Part shown: positions 1-8,085 of the stretch, piece by piece | How positions within the stretch are numbered: position 1 is the first letter of the stretch | How the letters are laid out: each line of letters opens with the position of its first letter | Translations under genes and position numbers: made by a program | Assembly: GCA_017306865.1 (NCBI GenBank) | Contig: JAFKHH010000012.1 | Span: forward strand, 1-64,000 | DNA from: Filimonas sp. | GTDB lineage: Bacteria > Bacteroidota > Bacteroidia > Chitinophagales > Chitinophagaceae | Direction of reading: 5' to 3' | DNA: 64,000 nt | The notes under the pieces: model-generated | Databases searched by the model: none | Told to the model about the DNA's origin: nothing | What the model saw: the letters and a program-made list of their open reading frames with translations, nothing else

Positions 1-288
1 GCGGAATGTTATACAACCGGCATTTTCAAAAGAAAGGGACTGGTGTGTGCCAGACAGTATATTTACTTCGTAAAACCGGATAGCGCCGTCTCTCTTGTCC
101 GTAGGGCTCAGCATCCAGCCGAGGAGCGATTTTGGCGCAGGTTTTTCCAATACGAGAGAGATGATGCCACCTTGCACAGCCGAGCTGGGGCTACCGTCCA
201 GGTTGGTGTTTTGGTGATAGATAAACTTGCAGAACGCCAGGTTGTATGGCACGTTATCTACGGTGAGTGTTGCTTTAAATGAACTCAT
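1..288 (-). CDS. tssD: Type VI secretion tube protein TssD/Hcp, Bacteroidota type (N-terminal part, cut by window edge)
   Basis: The minus strand reads open from an ATG at 288 to the window edge, giving 96 residues beginning MSSFKATLTVDNVPYNL. The opening, the following CKFIYHQNTNLDGSPSS stretch and the later LLGWMLSPTDKRDGAIRF stretch match the layout of the Hcp-like tube proteins (TssD) of Bacteroidota type VI secretion systems (subtype iii), which form the hexameric rings of the contractile inner tube and are themselves exported. Usual length is about 130 residues, so roughly the last quarter is missing. No other T6SS gene is in the window; proteins of this family are often encoded away from the main cluster. 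Family assignment is by recognition of the sequence pattern, not by a search. Confidence 0.8.
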   Translation of the reverse strand, partial: MSSFKATLTVDNVPYNLAFCKFIYHQNTNLDGSPSSAVQGGIISLVLEKPAPKSLLGWMLSPTDKRDGAIRFYEVNILSGTHQSLSFENAGCITFR

Positions 289-599
289 GTTGTGTGTGTT
301 TGTTTCGGTTAAGAACTGCTGGCACTGTTTTACTGCCAAAAGTTTCAACTACAACATTACCTACTATTGCAACATGAGACAAGAGTAGAAATACGACTTT
401 CCGAAAAAATACCTGAAGTTAATTTTTGGGAATGTAACAATTTCTCTTAGGCAGGTAATCTTATCAAAAAATAAGCAGGTCACTATCTCTGTTTTCTATG
501 ACGAAATCCTGTTACTTGTATAATTTATTTTGAAAGATTTATCCGGATAAACAGGCTCTAAATATATTTGCTACATTGCATCAAGCGTTACACGAGGCT
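289..599. other. Divergent intergenic region between tssD and the zinc-ribbon gene
   Basis: About 310 bases without an ORF lie between two divergent genes. On the minus strand AACTTTTG (plus 337-344) is one mismatch from TAnnTTTG and could serve tssD with a leader of about 40 bases. On the plus strand an exact TAnnTTTG box is at 563-570. Nothing else is evident. Confidence 0.5.
563..570 (+). promoter_or_regulatory. Bacteroidota -7 promoter element (TATATTTG)
   Basis: TATATTTG matches the Bacteroidota sigma-A -7 consensus TAnnTTTG exactly. Transcription would begin near 577, which puts the TTG codon at 576 at or before the transcript start and supports the ATG at 600 as the start of the next gene. 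No good -33 TTG lies at the ideal spacing. Confidence 0.5.
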
Positions 600-1175
600 A
601 TGATGTTTCAGCTACCCAAAAGATTACTTCCGGACTACGCGCAAGAGCAGGCAGAATATATTTTCTGCAGCAGATGCCGCTATGTAAATAAGGCAAGCCA
701 CCGGTTTTGCACCAACTGTGGCATACCGCAGGCAGATGGTGAGCAGGAGCAATTGCTATACAATATCAGGGAAAAGCAACGGAAAGAATCACTGGGCCGG
801 AGTGAATACAATGTACGCGTTGCCCGCATTACACTATATGTACTGGCAGCGCTGTGCCTTACCGGTACAGCCATTGTACTTAGCGACCTGGATGAGCGCT
901 ATATATGGGGCGTGCTATGCCTTACCGGCGCAGTACTGTATGCCATCCTGGGCAGATGGAGTGTACACCGTCCATTCACTGCACTGCTGGTGAGCCTGGT
1001 GGTAGTGGGTACATTTACAAGCGTAAGCATACTAAGTAAGCCGGAAAAAACATTCACAACACTGGAAGGCACGTATGCATTTGTCTTCTTTTTAATCATT
1101 ATGGTATTGCTGGGACGCGGGGTCAAAAGCGCATTCCAGGCAGATTTGACTAAAGAAGAAATGGAGGTACTGTAG
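600..1175 (+). CDS. Zinc-ribbon membrane protein of unknown function
   Basis: The 191-residue protein has an N-terminal zinc ribbon with four cysteines (C23, C26, C37, C40; pattern CSRCR...RFCTNCG), a short basic linker, and four predicted membrane segments in the second half. I do not recognise a catalytic motif. The next gene starts two bases after this stop and carries a nearly identical zinc ribbon, so the two are probably one transcript and one functional unit. An upstream TTG at 576 would extend the frame but overlaps the promoter box, so ATG 600 (or 603) is preferred. Function unknown; a partner or adaptor of the neighbouring intramembrane protease is an inference from the shared domain. 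Confidence 0.75.
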   Translation: MMFQLPKRLLPDYAQEQAEYIFCSRCRYVNKASHRFCTNCGIPQADGEQEQLLYNIREKQRKESLGRSEYNVRVARITLYVLAALCLTGTAIVLSDLDERYIWGVLCLTGAVLYAILGRWSVHRPFTALLVSLVVVGTFTSVSILSKPEKTFTTLEGTYAFVFFLIIMVLLGRGVKSAFQADLTKEEMEVL

Positions 1176-1176
1176 C

Positions 1177-1950
1177 GTGGAGAATATTACACCAGAAGAA
1201 CAATCTTACTACTGCGGCGAATGCAATGCCATTGTAAAAGGATATCACCGTTTCTGCCATAACTGTGGTGCATACCTTGGTATAGAAGGTGAGCAGGTAG
1301 ATATTTTCAACAACAGAAGCCTGCGTTCTGCATTCCTGTTCTATAGCCTTTACTTTTTGATCTGTATAGCTGTAAAGTACACAGACTATTTTGACTCATA
1401 CGATCGCCTGTTCTGGATAGAAATATTGCTGGCAGCCATTACTGTTTTCTTTGCATGGCTCAACTGGAAAACGATCCGCCCGCTTTTATCGTTCAAATCA
1501 TTTAACCCATTATTGCTTGCTGGCATTATTGCCGGAGCTGCCTTGTTCTCATGGGTGGTAGATCTTTCTGTGCGGGAATTGAATGTGTCTTTGTTCCATT
1601 CAGACGTAAGCTTCTACAGAAGTTATAAAATATACATTGCGCCGCAATTTGTCATGATCTATTCTATTGCGTTTATGCCTGCTGTTTTTGAAGAGCTGGC
1701 ATTTCGCGGGGTATTATACAATTCTTTATCCGGGGTGCTGGATGAGAAACTGGTGGTATTGGTTACAGGTTTCATTTTTGCAGTTATGCACCTAAATCCT
1801 ATTTCTCTTGTGTGGTTGATCCCGTTTGGAATACTGCTGGGCTTTTTCAGGAGAAAATACAATACTATCTGGTACGGTATTATCTTTCACTTTGTATTTA
1901 ACCTGGTAGCTTGCTTACTTGACCTGTATAAAGAAGGCGTACTTTTTTAA
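1177..1950 (+). CDS. Zinc-ribbon CPBP family intramembrane metalloprotease
   Basis: The 257-residue protein (GTG start, two bases after the previous stop) begins with a zinc ribbon (C13, C16, C27, C30) followed by several membrane segments. The CPBP/Abi protease motifs are all present: EELAFR at 172-177, FAVMH with H205, and FHFVFN with H238 and N242. CPBP proteins are relatives of Rce1, a glutamate-dependent intramembrane endopeptidase. The N-terminal zinc ribbon is an accessory to the usual CPBP fold and closely resembles that of the upstream protein (shared pattern HRFCxNCG). Substrate unknown. The assignment to the CPBP family is firm; activity is inferred from intact motifs. Confidence 0.85.
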   Translation: MENITPEEQSYYCGECNAIVKGYHRFCHNCGAYLGIEGEQVDIFNNRSLRSAFLFYSLYFLICIAVKYTDYFDSYDRLFWIEILLAAITVFFAWLNWKTIRPLLSFKSFNPLLLAGIIAGAALFSWVVDLSVRELNVSLFHSDVSFYRSYKIYIAPQFVMIYSIAFMPAVFEELAFRGVLYNSLSGVLDEKLVVLVTGFIFAVMHLNPISLVWLIPFGILLGFFRRKYNTIWYGIIFHFVFNLVACLLDLYKEGVLF

Positions 1951-1969
1951 AAAAGTCATCCGTCATTAC

Positions 1970-2557
1970 ATGATAGCTCCGTTAATAAAAAACATACAGT
2001 CTAAAATACAACTGACAGAGGAAGAGATTAAGCTGTTTGCTGATTCCTGGAAAGAGAAAAAACTGGATAAGAATGACCTGCTGTTTAAAACAGGAGACAT
2101 TTGCAGGTATGACAGTTTTGTAATTTCGGGCTGTGTGAAAGCATTTTATATTCATCCGACTACGGGGAAAGAAGAGATCCTGTTCTTCGCTATTGAAGAT
2201 TGGTGGGCTACAGACCTGGATAGTTTTTCAAACCAATCACCATCTGACTATACCATACAGGCACTTGAGGATACTTTGCTGTTACAGATCAGCCACGATG
2301 CTTTTGAAAAATTATTGAAGGCAATTCCCAAATTGGAGCGATACTTCAGACTGATCTTACACGGTTACATCAGCGCTATTCAAAAGCGGATTATTCTTAC
2401 AAATGCGCATTCTGCAGAAGAGCGCTACATTGAATTTGTAAAACGATACCCCAAAATCATTCAAAAAGTCCCGCAATATCTCATTGCCTCCTACCTGGGA
2501 ATAACACCGGAGTTTCTAAGCAAAATAAGGGCAAAGCGATCTTTAGGTAATTATTGA
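1970..2557 (+). CDS. Crp/Fnr family transcriptional regulator
   Basis: 195 residues with an N-terminal cyclic-nucleotide-binding-like beta-roll (the span from DLLFKTGDICRYDSFVISG to LLQISHDAFEKL) and a short C-terminal DNA-binding region ending LIASYLGITPEFLSKIRAK. This is the common short Bacteroidota Crp/Fnr class that lacks recognisable cAMP-contacting residues. I chose ATG 1970; the longer frame from 1919 would overlap the preceding gene. The azoreductase gene follows 52 bases downstream in the same direction, a frequent arrangement in which the regulator controls the adjacent redox enzyme; that control is inferred. Confidence 0.85.
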   Translation: MIAPLIKNIQSKIQLTEEEIKLFADSWKEKKLDKNDLLFKTGDICRYDSFVISGCVKAFYIHPTTGKEEILFFAIEDWWATDLDSFSNQSPSDYTIQALEDTLLLQISHDAFEKLLKAIPKLERYFRLILHGYISAIQKRIILTNAHSAEERYIEFVKRYPKIIQKVPQYLIASYLGITPEFLSKIRAKRSLGNY

Positions 2558-2609
2558 ACTACATTAAGAAATTAACTTCTGCGTGCATCTAGCTTCGTTT
2601 GAAAAAAGA

Positions 2610-3236
2610 ATGAACAAGATATTAATTATCAATGCGAGTGCAAGAGGAGAAAAGTCTCATAGCCGGGATCTTACAAAACTATTTATTGAAAACTGGTCTA
2701 AGAATTACCCGGAAGATTATTTTATACATAGAGAGGTAGGATTAACGCCAATTCCACACATCACCGATGAATGGATCAATGCTGCATTTATTAAAGTAGA
2801 AGATAGAACTGAAAAAAATCAAGCCCCTTTAGCGCTAAGCAATGAGTTGGTTAAGGAGCTGAAAGATGCGGATGTTTATGTTATTGGTACACCTATGTAC
2901 AACTGGTCTATTCCAAGCGGATTGAAATCTTATATAGACCAGGTAATGCGGATAAATGAAACATGGAAGTTCAGATCAGGAAAGCCGGATGGTGATTACC
3001 AAGGACTATTACAAGGCAAGAAATTATTTATTTTATCAAGCCGGGGTGATGCAGGTTATGAAGAAAATGAAATAAATGCACACATGAATTTTCAGACAAA
3101 CTATATCAAACTAATCTTTAGCATTATGGGCGTAAAGGATATAAAGGTGATCTCTCTAAACAATGAAGAATATGGAGGTGAGCTTTTTGCAAAATCCCAA
3201 AGAGAAATACACCAGGCAATACAATTATTAAAATAG
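2610..3236 (+). CDS. azoR: FMN-dependent NADH-azoreductase (flavodoxin_2 fold)
   Basis: 208 residues. The N terminus MNKILIINASARGEKSHSR is the phosphate-binding start of an AzoR/NQO flavodoxin-like fold, and GTPMYNWSIPSGLKSYID is the second FMN-contacting loop typical of AzoR. These enzymes reduce quinones and azo compounds with NADH in two-electron steps and are linked to electrophile and quinone stress. ATG 2610 is preferred over the frame extension to 2583. Length is as expected for the family (about 200). It follows a Crp/Fnr gene and ends before a strong hairpin shared with the convergent TPR gene. Confidence 0.88.
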   Translation: MNKILIINASARGEKSHSRDLTKLFIENWSKNYPEDYFIHREVGLTPIPHITDEWINAAFIKVEDRTEKNQAPLALSNELVKELKDADVYVIGTPMYNWSIPSGLKSYIDQVMRINETWKFRSGKPDGDYQGLLQGKKLFILSSRGDAGYEENEINAHMNFQTNYIKLIFSIMGVKDIKVISLNNEEYGGELFAKSQREIHQAIQLLK

Positions 3237-3252
3237 CTCTTTCGCTAGATCA

Positions 3253-3288
3253 AAACATAACTGGCTTTATAAACGGCCAGTTATGTTT
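3253..3288 (+). terminator. Rho-independent terminator after azoR (bidirectional position)
   Basis: A perfect 13-bp stem (3253-3265 with 3276-3288, arm AAACATAACTGGC) with a 10-base loop lies between convergent genes. The U-tract is short, so strength is uncertain, and it may serve both strands. Confidence 0.7.
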
Positions 3289-3326
3289 AGTTTATACAGT
3301 GTGCTTGTGACCAGCAACTTTTATGA

Positions 3327-3848
3327 TTAACCCTGGTTTTCTTTTACCTCTTTTCCTTCTTCCAGTATTTCCTGCTTGGTCTGGCAACGCTCAATATCTG
3401 CCTGGTAATCTTTTATTTTTTCATTACTCAGCGAATTGAGGATCGCTTTTTTGTAATGCCTGATGGCATGCGCATAATTAGATTTCAGTTCATCCATCAT
3501 ACCATAACGGTAATAGATCCAGCCTTTATCTACTGTATTTACCTGTAAGCATTTTTCCAGGTGACGCGCCAGTTCATTAAACTTTTCTATGTCAATGTAT
3601 AGGCTTGCCAGGTGAAAATACGGATGCGGATACTGAGGATCACTTTTTATAGCAGCAATAAAGTGGTTCTCAGCCTTTTCATAATTGTCCAACTGCGTTT
3701 TATAGATCCAGCCCAGGGAGTTATGAGAAGGTGCATAGGTCGGCTCTTCATACAAGATATTCTCATGTTTCTGAAAAGCTTCGTGGTAATTATTATTCCT
3801 GATATCCGCTTCTGCTTCAAGGTATAATTCTTCTATCCTGTTGTTCAT
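3327..3848 (-). CDS. Tetratricopeptide-repeat protein
   Basis: 173 residues without a signal peptide or membrane segment. At least three TPR-like helix pairs are visible, for example the stretch APSHNSLGWIYKTQLDNYEK and the one beginning DPQYPHPYFHLASLYIDIEK, followed by WIYYRYGMMDELKSNYAHAI. It is probably a cytoplasmic protein-interaction scaffold. It ends with an acidic, lysine-rich tail. The neighbours give no clear partner. Confidence 0.75.
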   Translation of the reverse strand: MNNRIEELYLEAEADIRNNNYHEAFQKHENILYEEPTYAPSHNSLGWIYKTQLDNYEKAENHFIAAIKSDPQYPHPYFHLASLYIDIEKFNELARHLEKCLQVNTVDKGWIYYRYGMMDELKSNYAHAIRHYKKAILNSLSNEKIKDYQADIERCQTKQEILEEGKEVKENQG

Positions 3849-3930
3849 ATGCGCTTAGTTTATACTTGTACAGAAAAAATTGCGAGCCAGGTCCCATGTT
3901 TTATAAGGGGAACCATAGCTCGCTATAAAA

Positions 3931-4002
3931 AGTTTCATTGTTTCAATGGCTTCAATGTTTCATTAACTGAAACGTTGAAACTAGCAAACTTCTGAAACAT
4001 TG
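3931..4002. repeat. Intergenic inverted repeat, GTTTCA/TGAAAC word family
   Basis: The left half repeats TTTCA words (GTTTCATTGTTTCAATGG) and the right half the complement (TGAAACGTTGAAAC, TGAAACATTG), forming an imperfect hairpin that abuts the stop codon of the minus-strand gene at 4003. Related words recur at 33235-33298 and 35788-35878. Confidence 0.65.
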
Positions 4003-4977
4003 TTACCATCCTAATAGGTAAGCAAATATCAACGGCGCTACAATAGTAGCATCGCTCTCTACAATAAACTTAGGCGTGTTGATATCCAGTTTACCCCAGG
4101 TAATTTTTTCGTTTGGTACAGCGCCGGAGTAAGAACCATAAGATGTTGTACTGTCACTGATCTGGCAGAAATAGCTCCAGAACGGAACATCATGCCATTC
4201 AAGATCCTGGTACATCATCGGCACTACGCAGATAGGGAAGTCACCGGCAATACCACCACCGATCTGGAAGAAACCAACGCCTTTACCTGCGCTGTTATTT
4301 CTATACCATTCAGTCAACCATACCATGTATTCAATACCGCTTTTTACTGTGCTGGCTTTCAACTCGTTTTTCACTACATAGCTCGCAAAGATGTTACCGG
4401 TAGTGCTGTCTTCCCAGCCTGGAACTACGATAGGCAGGTTCTTTTCGGCTGCAGCTACGATCCAGCTATCTTTCGGATCTATCTCATAGTATTGTTGCAA
4501 GTCGCCGCTTAAGACAACTTTATATAAAAACTCGTGCGGGAAGAAACGTTCGCCACTTGCTTCAGCGTCTTTCCATGCCTTCACCAGGTGTTTCTGCAAC
4601 CTGCGGAATGCTTCTTCTTCTGGAATACAAGTATCGGTAACCCTGTTGTAGTGGTTTTCCAACAAGTCCCACTCATCCTGCGGAGTCAGGTCGCGATAGT
4701 TCGGTACACGTTTGTAGCTTTTATGCGCTACCAGGTTCATTACATCCTCTTCCAGGTTAGCACCTGTGCAACTGATGATATGAATTTTGTCCTGGCGGAT
4801 CATTTCTGCCAGTGATATACCCAGCTCGGCAGTGCTCATTGCACCCGCAAGCGTAACCATCATTTTACCACCTTCCAGCAGGTGTGTTTCATAACCTTTA
4901 GCAGCATCAATCAAAGCAGCAGCATTAAAGTGACGATAATGATGCTGAATAAATTGAGAAACAGGTCCTTTACTCAT
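4003..4977 (-). CDS. Deoxyhypusine synthase-like protein (NAD/spermidine-type transferase family)
   Basis: 324 residues matching the deoxyhypusine synthase family over its full length: GKMMVTLAGAMSTAELG near the N terminus, SCTGANLEEDVMNL, and a C-terminal ITWGKL that holds the lysine equivalent to the catalytic lysine of deoxyhypusine synthase (WGK). In archaea and eukaryotes the enzyme moves the aminobutyl group of spermidine onto eIF5A; bacteria lack that substrate, and bacterial homologues are thought to work on polyamines (homospermidine synthase-like) or an unknown acceptor. It appears to stand alone, with its own exact promoter box at 5010-5017. The family is certain, the substrate is not. 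Confidence 0.85.
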   Translation of the reverse strand: MSKGPVSQFIQHHYRHFNAAALIDAAKGYETHLLEGGKMMVTLAGAMSTAELGISLAEMIRQDKIHIISCTGANLEEDVMNLVAHKSYKRVPNYRDLTPQDEWDLLENHYNRVTDTCIPEEEAFRRLQKHLVKAWKDAEASGERFFPHEFLYKVVLSGDLQQYYEIDPKDSWIVAAAEKNLPIVVPGWEDSTTGNIFASYVVKNELKASTVKSGIEYMVWLTEWYRNNSAGKGVGFFQIGGGIAGDFPICVVPMMYQDLEWHDVPFWSYFCQISDSTTSYGSYSGAVPNEKITWGKLDINTPKFIVESDATIVAPLIFAYLLGW

Positions 4978-5009
4978 ATTAATTAATTTATTTAAACAGT
5001 AACAAGCCG

Positions 5010-5017
5010 CAAAAATA
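5010..5017 (-). promoter_or_regulatory. -7 promoter element TATTTTTG for the deoxyhypusine synthase-like gene
   Basis: On the minus strand TATTTTTG fits TAnnTTTG exactly, 32 bases upstream of the start codon. No clear -33 TTG at the usual spacing. Confidence 0.45.
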
Positions 5018-5124
5018 GCTTTTTATCGCGGTTTTAAATATGCCTTAATTGTTAAGAAGTTTCGGATGGAACGCCCGTTTATGCTTATTTTCGCCCCTTA
5101 TATTCAAATAGTTATTACCATTCT

Positions 5125-6315
5125 ATGAACGTGCTGCTATCTAAGGTCCCCTTCGGACGGAACAAAAAGATAGACTTCCCTATCCTGCTTTGGTTTGCGC
5201 TTGCATTTGTAGCCGTGCTGTTAGAATCACTGCGCGATAACTCGATCAATAACTATATCATTTTTAAACAAGTCTTCTGGCACCTGACAGAGCAGAAGAA
5301 TTTATACATTCCATACCCTGCAGAGTATGGTGATACAAACCATTATGGTCCAAGCTTCGCATTGCTTATTGCCCCCTTTGCCGTTTTGCCCAACTGGCTT
5401 GGCGTAATACTCTGGTCAATGGCAAATGCGGCTGTACTGTTCATCGCCATCAAATTATTGCCTATCTCTAGGAAAAATTTCCTGATCGTATTGCTGATAA
5501 GTGCTGTAGAGATGGAAACTGCCACGCACAGCGTACAGTACAATCCGATGGTGGCGGCATTCGTGATCCTCGCTTTTGTATTCATTGAAAAGAAAAATGA
5601 TTTCTGGGGCACATTCTTTATCGCGTTTGGCTTTATTACCAAACTATATGGCATAGCAGCCATTACATTTTTCCTGTTTTCAAAGGACAAGGTTAAGTTC
5701 ATCCTGTATTTTGCCATGTGGATGGTTGTGCTGTTTTGCCTGCCGATGATCCTTTCCTCCCCGGCTTATATTATACAATGTTATAGCGACTGGTATCATT
5801 CCATCAGTGATAAAATATTACAGAATACGGGTAACCTGTCTCCCAACCACATGCAAGACATTTGTGTAATGGGTATGATCAGGCGTACGCTGCATACGAC
5901 CAACTTCTCCGACCTGGTCGTACTTGGCCCGGCAGTTGTATTGTTTGCCTTGCCATTGCTCAGGTTTTCACAATACAAGAGTTTACTCTTCCGCCTGCGG
6001 TACCTGGCTTTGATCCTTATTTCTATTGTTATATTCAGCGACTCTGCCGAGTCTTCTACATACGTTATACCAGTAGTGGGCGTAGCCATCTGGTACATAC
6101 TGCAGCCGAAAAAGTCCGCATGGGTCATCGGCATGCTGGTATTTGTATTGCTGGTCACTACCCTGTCAGCTACCGACCTTTGCCCGGAATACATTAAGCA
6201 TAACATTATACGGGCATACGCGCTGAAAACATTGCCATGCTTCATCGTATGGCTTATATTGATCTGGGAAGTTGCGTTTAAAAAATTTGATCCACATATA
6301 ACCGAAGTGCAGTGA
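5125..6315 (+). CDS. GT87-type polyprenol-phosphate-sugar-dependent glycosyltransferase (membrane)
   Basis: 396 residues with about ten predicted membrane segments. The first large periplasmic loop contains the motif region YPAEYGDTNHYGPSFALL, and the hydrophobic layout fits the DUF2029/GT87 family of GT-C glycosyltransferases, which use polyprenyl-phosphate sugars on the outer face of the inner membrane. The stop overlaps the GTG start of the next gene (GTGA), and that gene overlaps the third, so this is one translationally coupled unit. Context implies it transfers a sugar made by the downstream GT2 and trimmed by the deacetylase. The acceptor is unknown. Confidence 0.78.
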   Translation: MNVLLSKVPFGRNKKIDFPILLWFALAFVAVLLESLRDNSINNYIIFKQVFWHLTEQKNLYIPYPAEYGDTNHYGPSFALLIAPFAVLPNWLGVILWSMANAAVLFIAIKLLPISRKNFLIVLLISAVEMETATHSVQYNPMVAAFVILAFVFIEKKNDFWGTFFIAFGFITKLYGIAAITFFLFSKDKVKFILYFAMWMVVLFCLPMILSSPAYIIQCYSDWYHSISDKILQNTGNLSPNHMQDICVMGMIRRTLHTTNFSDLVVLGPAVVLFALPLLRFSQYKSLLFRLRYLALILISIVIFSDSAESSTYVIPVVGVAIWYILQPKKSAWVIGMLVFVLLVTTLSATDLCPEYIKHNIIRAYALKTLPCFIVWLILIWEVAFKKFDPHITEVQ

Positions 6316-7238
6316 ATAAATTAGTGTCTATAGTTGTACCGGTTTACAACGAGCGGGACAACGTTCAACTACTTGCCAAAGCGGTACACAATATTTTTGA
6401 AAACCTCCCATATCGCTACAATATCATCTTTGTGGATGATGGCAGCGCAGATGACACTTTAGATATATTAAAGGAGCTGTCGGCATCGCACAGCAACATG
6501 CGCTATGTTTCTTTCTCCCGCAACTTTGGGCACCAGGCCGCACTAAAAGCCGGGCTGGACATGGCAGAGGGCGACTGTGTTATCAGCATGGATGGCGATA
6601 TGCAACACCCCCCGGAACTAATCCCTTTGTTACTGGAAAAATGGGAAGCCGGTTATAACGTAGTGTACACCGTGCGAAAAGAAGATTCCGCATTGCCGTA
6701 TGTAAAAAGGAAAACGTCCAGTGCATTTTATTCCATCCTCAATGGATTATCGGATATAGAAATAGAGAAGGGAACGGCAGACTTCAGGCTGCTGGATAAA
6801 ACAGTAGTTGGCGTATTACGCAACCTGCATGAATATGAATTGTTTTTCCGCGGCCTTGTAAAATGGGCGGGGTTCAAACAGATCGCTATTGAATATACGC
6901 CGGCACAGCGTAATGCAGGTGTTTCCAAATACACGTATAAAAAGATGGTACGCTTTGCCCTGCAAGGCTTTACCTCTTTCAGCAACAGGCCATTGTATGC
7001 TGCTACTTATATCGGCTTTACCTTTGCATTGCTGTCATTACTATACATTCCTTACGTTATTTTCAGTTTCCTTTTTGAACATCCCATTTCGGGCTGGGCA
7101 TCTATTATTGTAACCATCGCATTTTTTGGCGGGCTACAACTACTGATCCTGGGCATTATTGGCATTTACATAGGCAAGTTGTTTACCCAAAGCAAGCAAC
7201 GGCCGGTTTACATTGTGAAAGAGAGCAATTTATCATGA
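6312..7238 (+). CDS. GT2 polyprenyl-phosphate glycosyltransferase (GtrB/DPM-like)
   Basis: 308 residues from a GTG that overlaps the upstream TGA. An N-terminal GT2 domain shows SIVVPVYNERDN, the DDGS motif (FVDDGSADD), MDGDMQHPPE and RNAGVSKYTYKKM, the signature of the DPMS/GtrB group that loads a sugar from a nucleotide donor onto polyprenyl phosphate. Two C-terminal membrane helices (about 230-290) anchor it, as in GtrB. The product would be flipped and used by a GT-C enzyme such as the GT87 encoded just upstream. It overlaps the following deacetylase gene by four bases. Confidence 0.88.
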   Translation: MNKLVSIVVPVYNERDNVQLLAKAVHNIFENLPYRYNIIFVDDGSADDTLDILKELSASHSNMRYVSFSRNFGHQAALKAGLDMAEGDCVISMDGDMQHPPELIPLLLEKWEAGYNVVYTVRKEDSALPYVKRKTSSAFYSILNGLSDIEIEKGTADFRLLDKTVVGVLRNLHEYELFFRGLVKWAGFKQIAIEYTPAQRNAGVSKYTYKKMVRFALQGFTSFSNRPLYAATYIGFTFALLSLLYIPYVIFSFLFEHPISGWASIIVTIAFFGGLQLLILGIIGIYIGKLFTQSKQRPVYIVKESNLS

Positions 7239-8023
7239 AGACACAACCTTTGATCTTATTAAGCTTTGATGTGGAAGAGTTTGACATGCCACTGGAGTAC
7301 GACCAGGTTATTCCTATGGAGGAACAAATGGAAGTAGGTTACAGTGGATTATTGGAAACGATGAAGATCATTGATAGCACAAAAGCCACCTCTACCTTTT
7401 TTACTACCGCTAATTTTGCACAGCAATATCCCGCTACTATACAATCGATCAGCGACAACCACGAGATTGCGTCCCATACATTTTACCATACTACGTTTGA
7501 ACCTGTTGACTTACTAAGCAGTAAACAAAAGCTGGAAGAGATCACTGGTAAAACAGTTCATGGCTTACGTATGCCGCGCATGCGCCATGTAGAAATGCAG
7601 GATGTAATAAATGCAGGTTATACGTATGACTCGTCCGTTAATCCCACCTGGATTCCCGGTCGTTATAATAATTTGTCTAAGCCGCGCACCGCTTATAAAC
7701 AGGAGCAAATGCTGCGGGTGCCGGCATCTGTAAGCCCGATGCGCTTACCGCTATTCTGGCTTGCTTTTAAAAACTATCCTTATCCGCTATTCAGGCACCT
7801 GGTTCTCCACACCATGAAAAAAGATGGTTATGTATGTCTTTACTTTCACCCGTGGGAGTTTGTAGACCTGTCTAAATATAACATGCCGGGCTACACAAAA
7901 CGGCTTGCCGGCAAGCCATTGCAGGACCGGTTATACCGGCTGATCGGCGACCTTTCAAAAGAAGGAACGTTTACCACTATGCAGGACTGCATTGTACGCA
8001 AACAGCTTCACAACATTGCATAA
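7235..8023 (+). CDS. Cytoplasmic polysaccharide-deacetylase (NodB-fold) protein
   Basis: 262 residues, no signal peptide. NodB-fold motifs: SFDVEEFD (metal and catalytic acids) at the N terminus, HEIASHTFYH (metal histidines in HxxxH spacing), RMPRMRH in place of the usual arginine-proline motif, and a C-terminal YFHPWEF. This layout matches CE4-like deacetylases of the exopolysaccharide group. With the coupled polyprenyl-phosphate GT2 and the GT87 it probably removes an acetyl group from an N-acetylated lipid-linked sugar in the cytosol; this is an inference from context. Followed by a strong terminator. Confidence 0.82.
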   Translation: MKTQPLILLSFDVEEFDMPLEYDQVIPMEEQMEVGYSGLLETMKIIDSTKATSTFFTTANFAQQYPATIQSISDNHEIASHTFYHTTFEPVDLLSSKQKLEEITGKTVHGLRMPRMRHVEMQDVINAGYTYDSSVNPTWIPGRYNNLSKPRTAYKQEQMLRVPASVSPMRLPLFWLAFKNYPYPLFRHLVLHTMKKDGYVCLYFHPWEFVDLSKYNMPGYTKRLAGKPLQDRLYRLIGDLSKEGTFTTMQDCIVRKQLHNIA

Positions 8024-8024
8024 A

Positions 8025-8049
8025 AAAAGCTTCCCGTGAGGAAGCTTTT
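8025..8049 (+). terminator. Rho-independent terminator of the GT87-GT2-deacetylase operon
   Basis: Ten-bp perfect stem AAAAGCTTCC/GGAAGCTTTT with a five-base loop, directly after the stop codon at 8023. Confidence 0.85.
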
Positions 8050-8085
8050 CAAAATACCAATTGCTCAACTGTACTAAACTATCTT

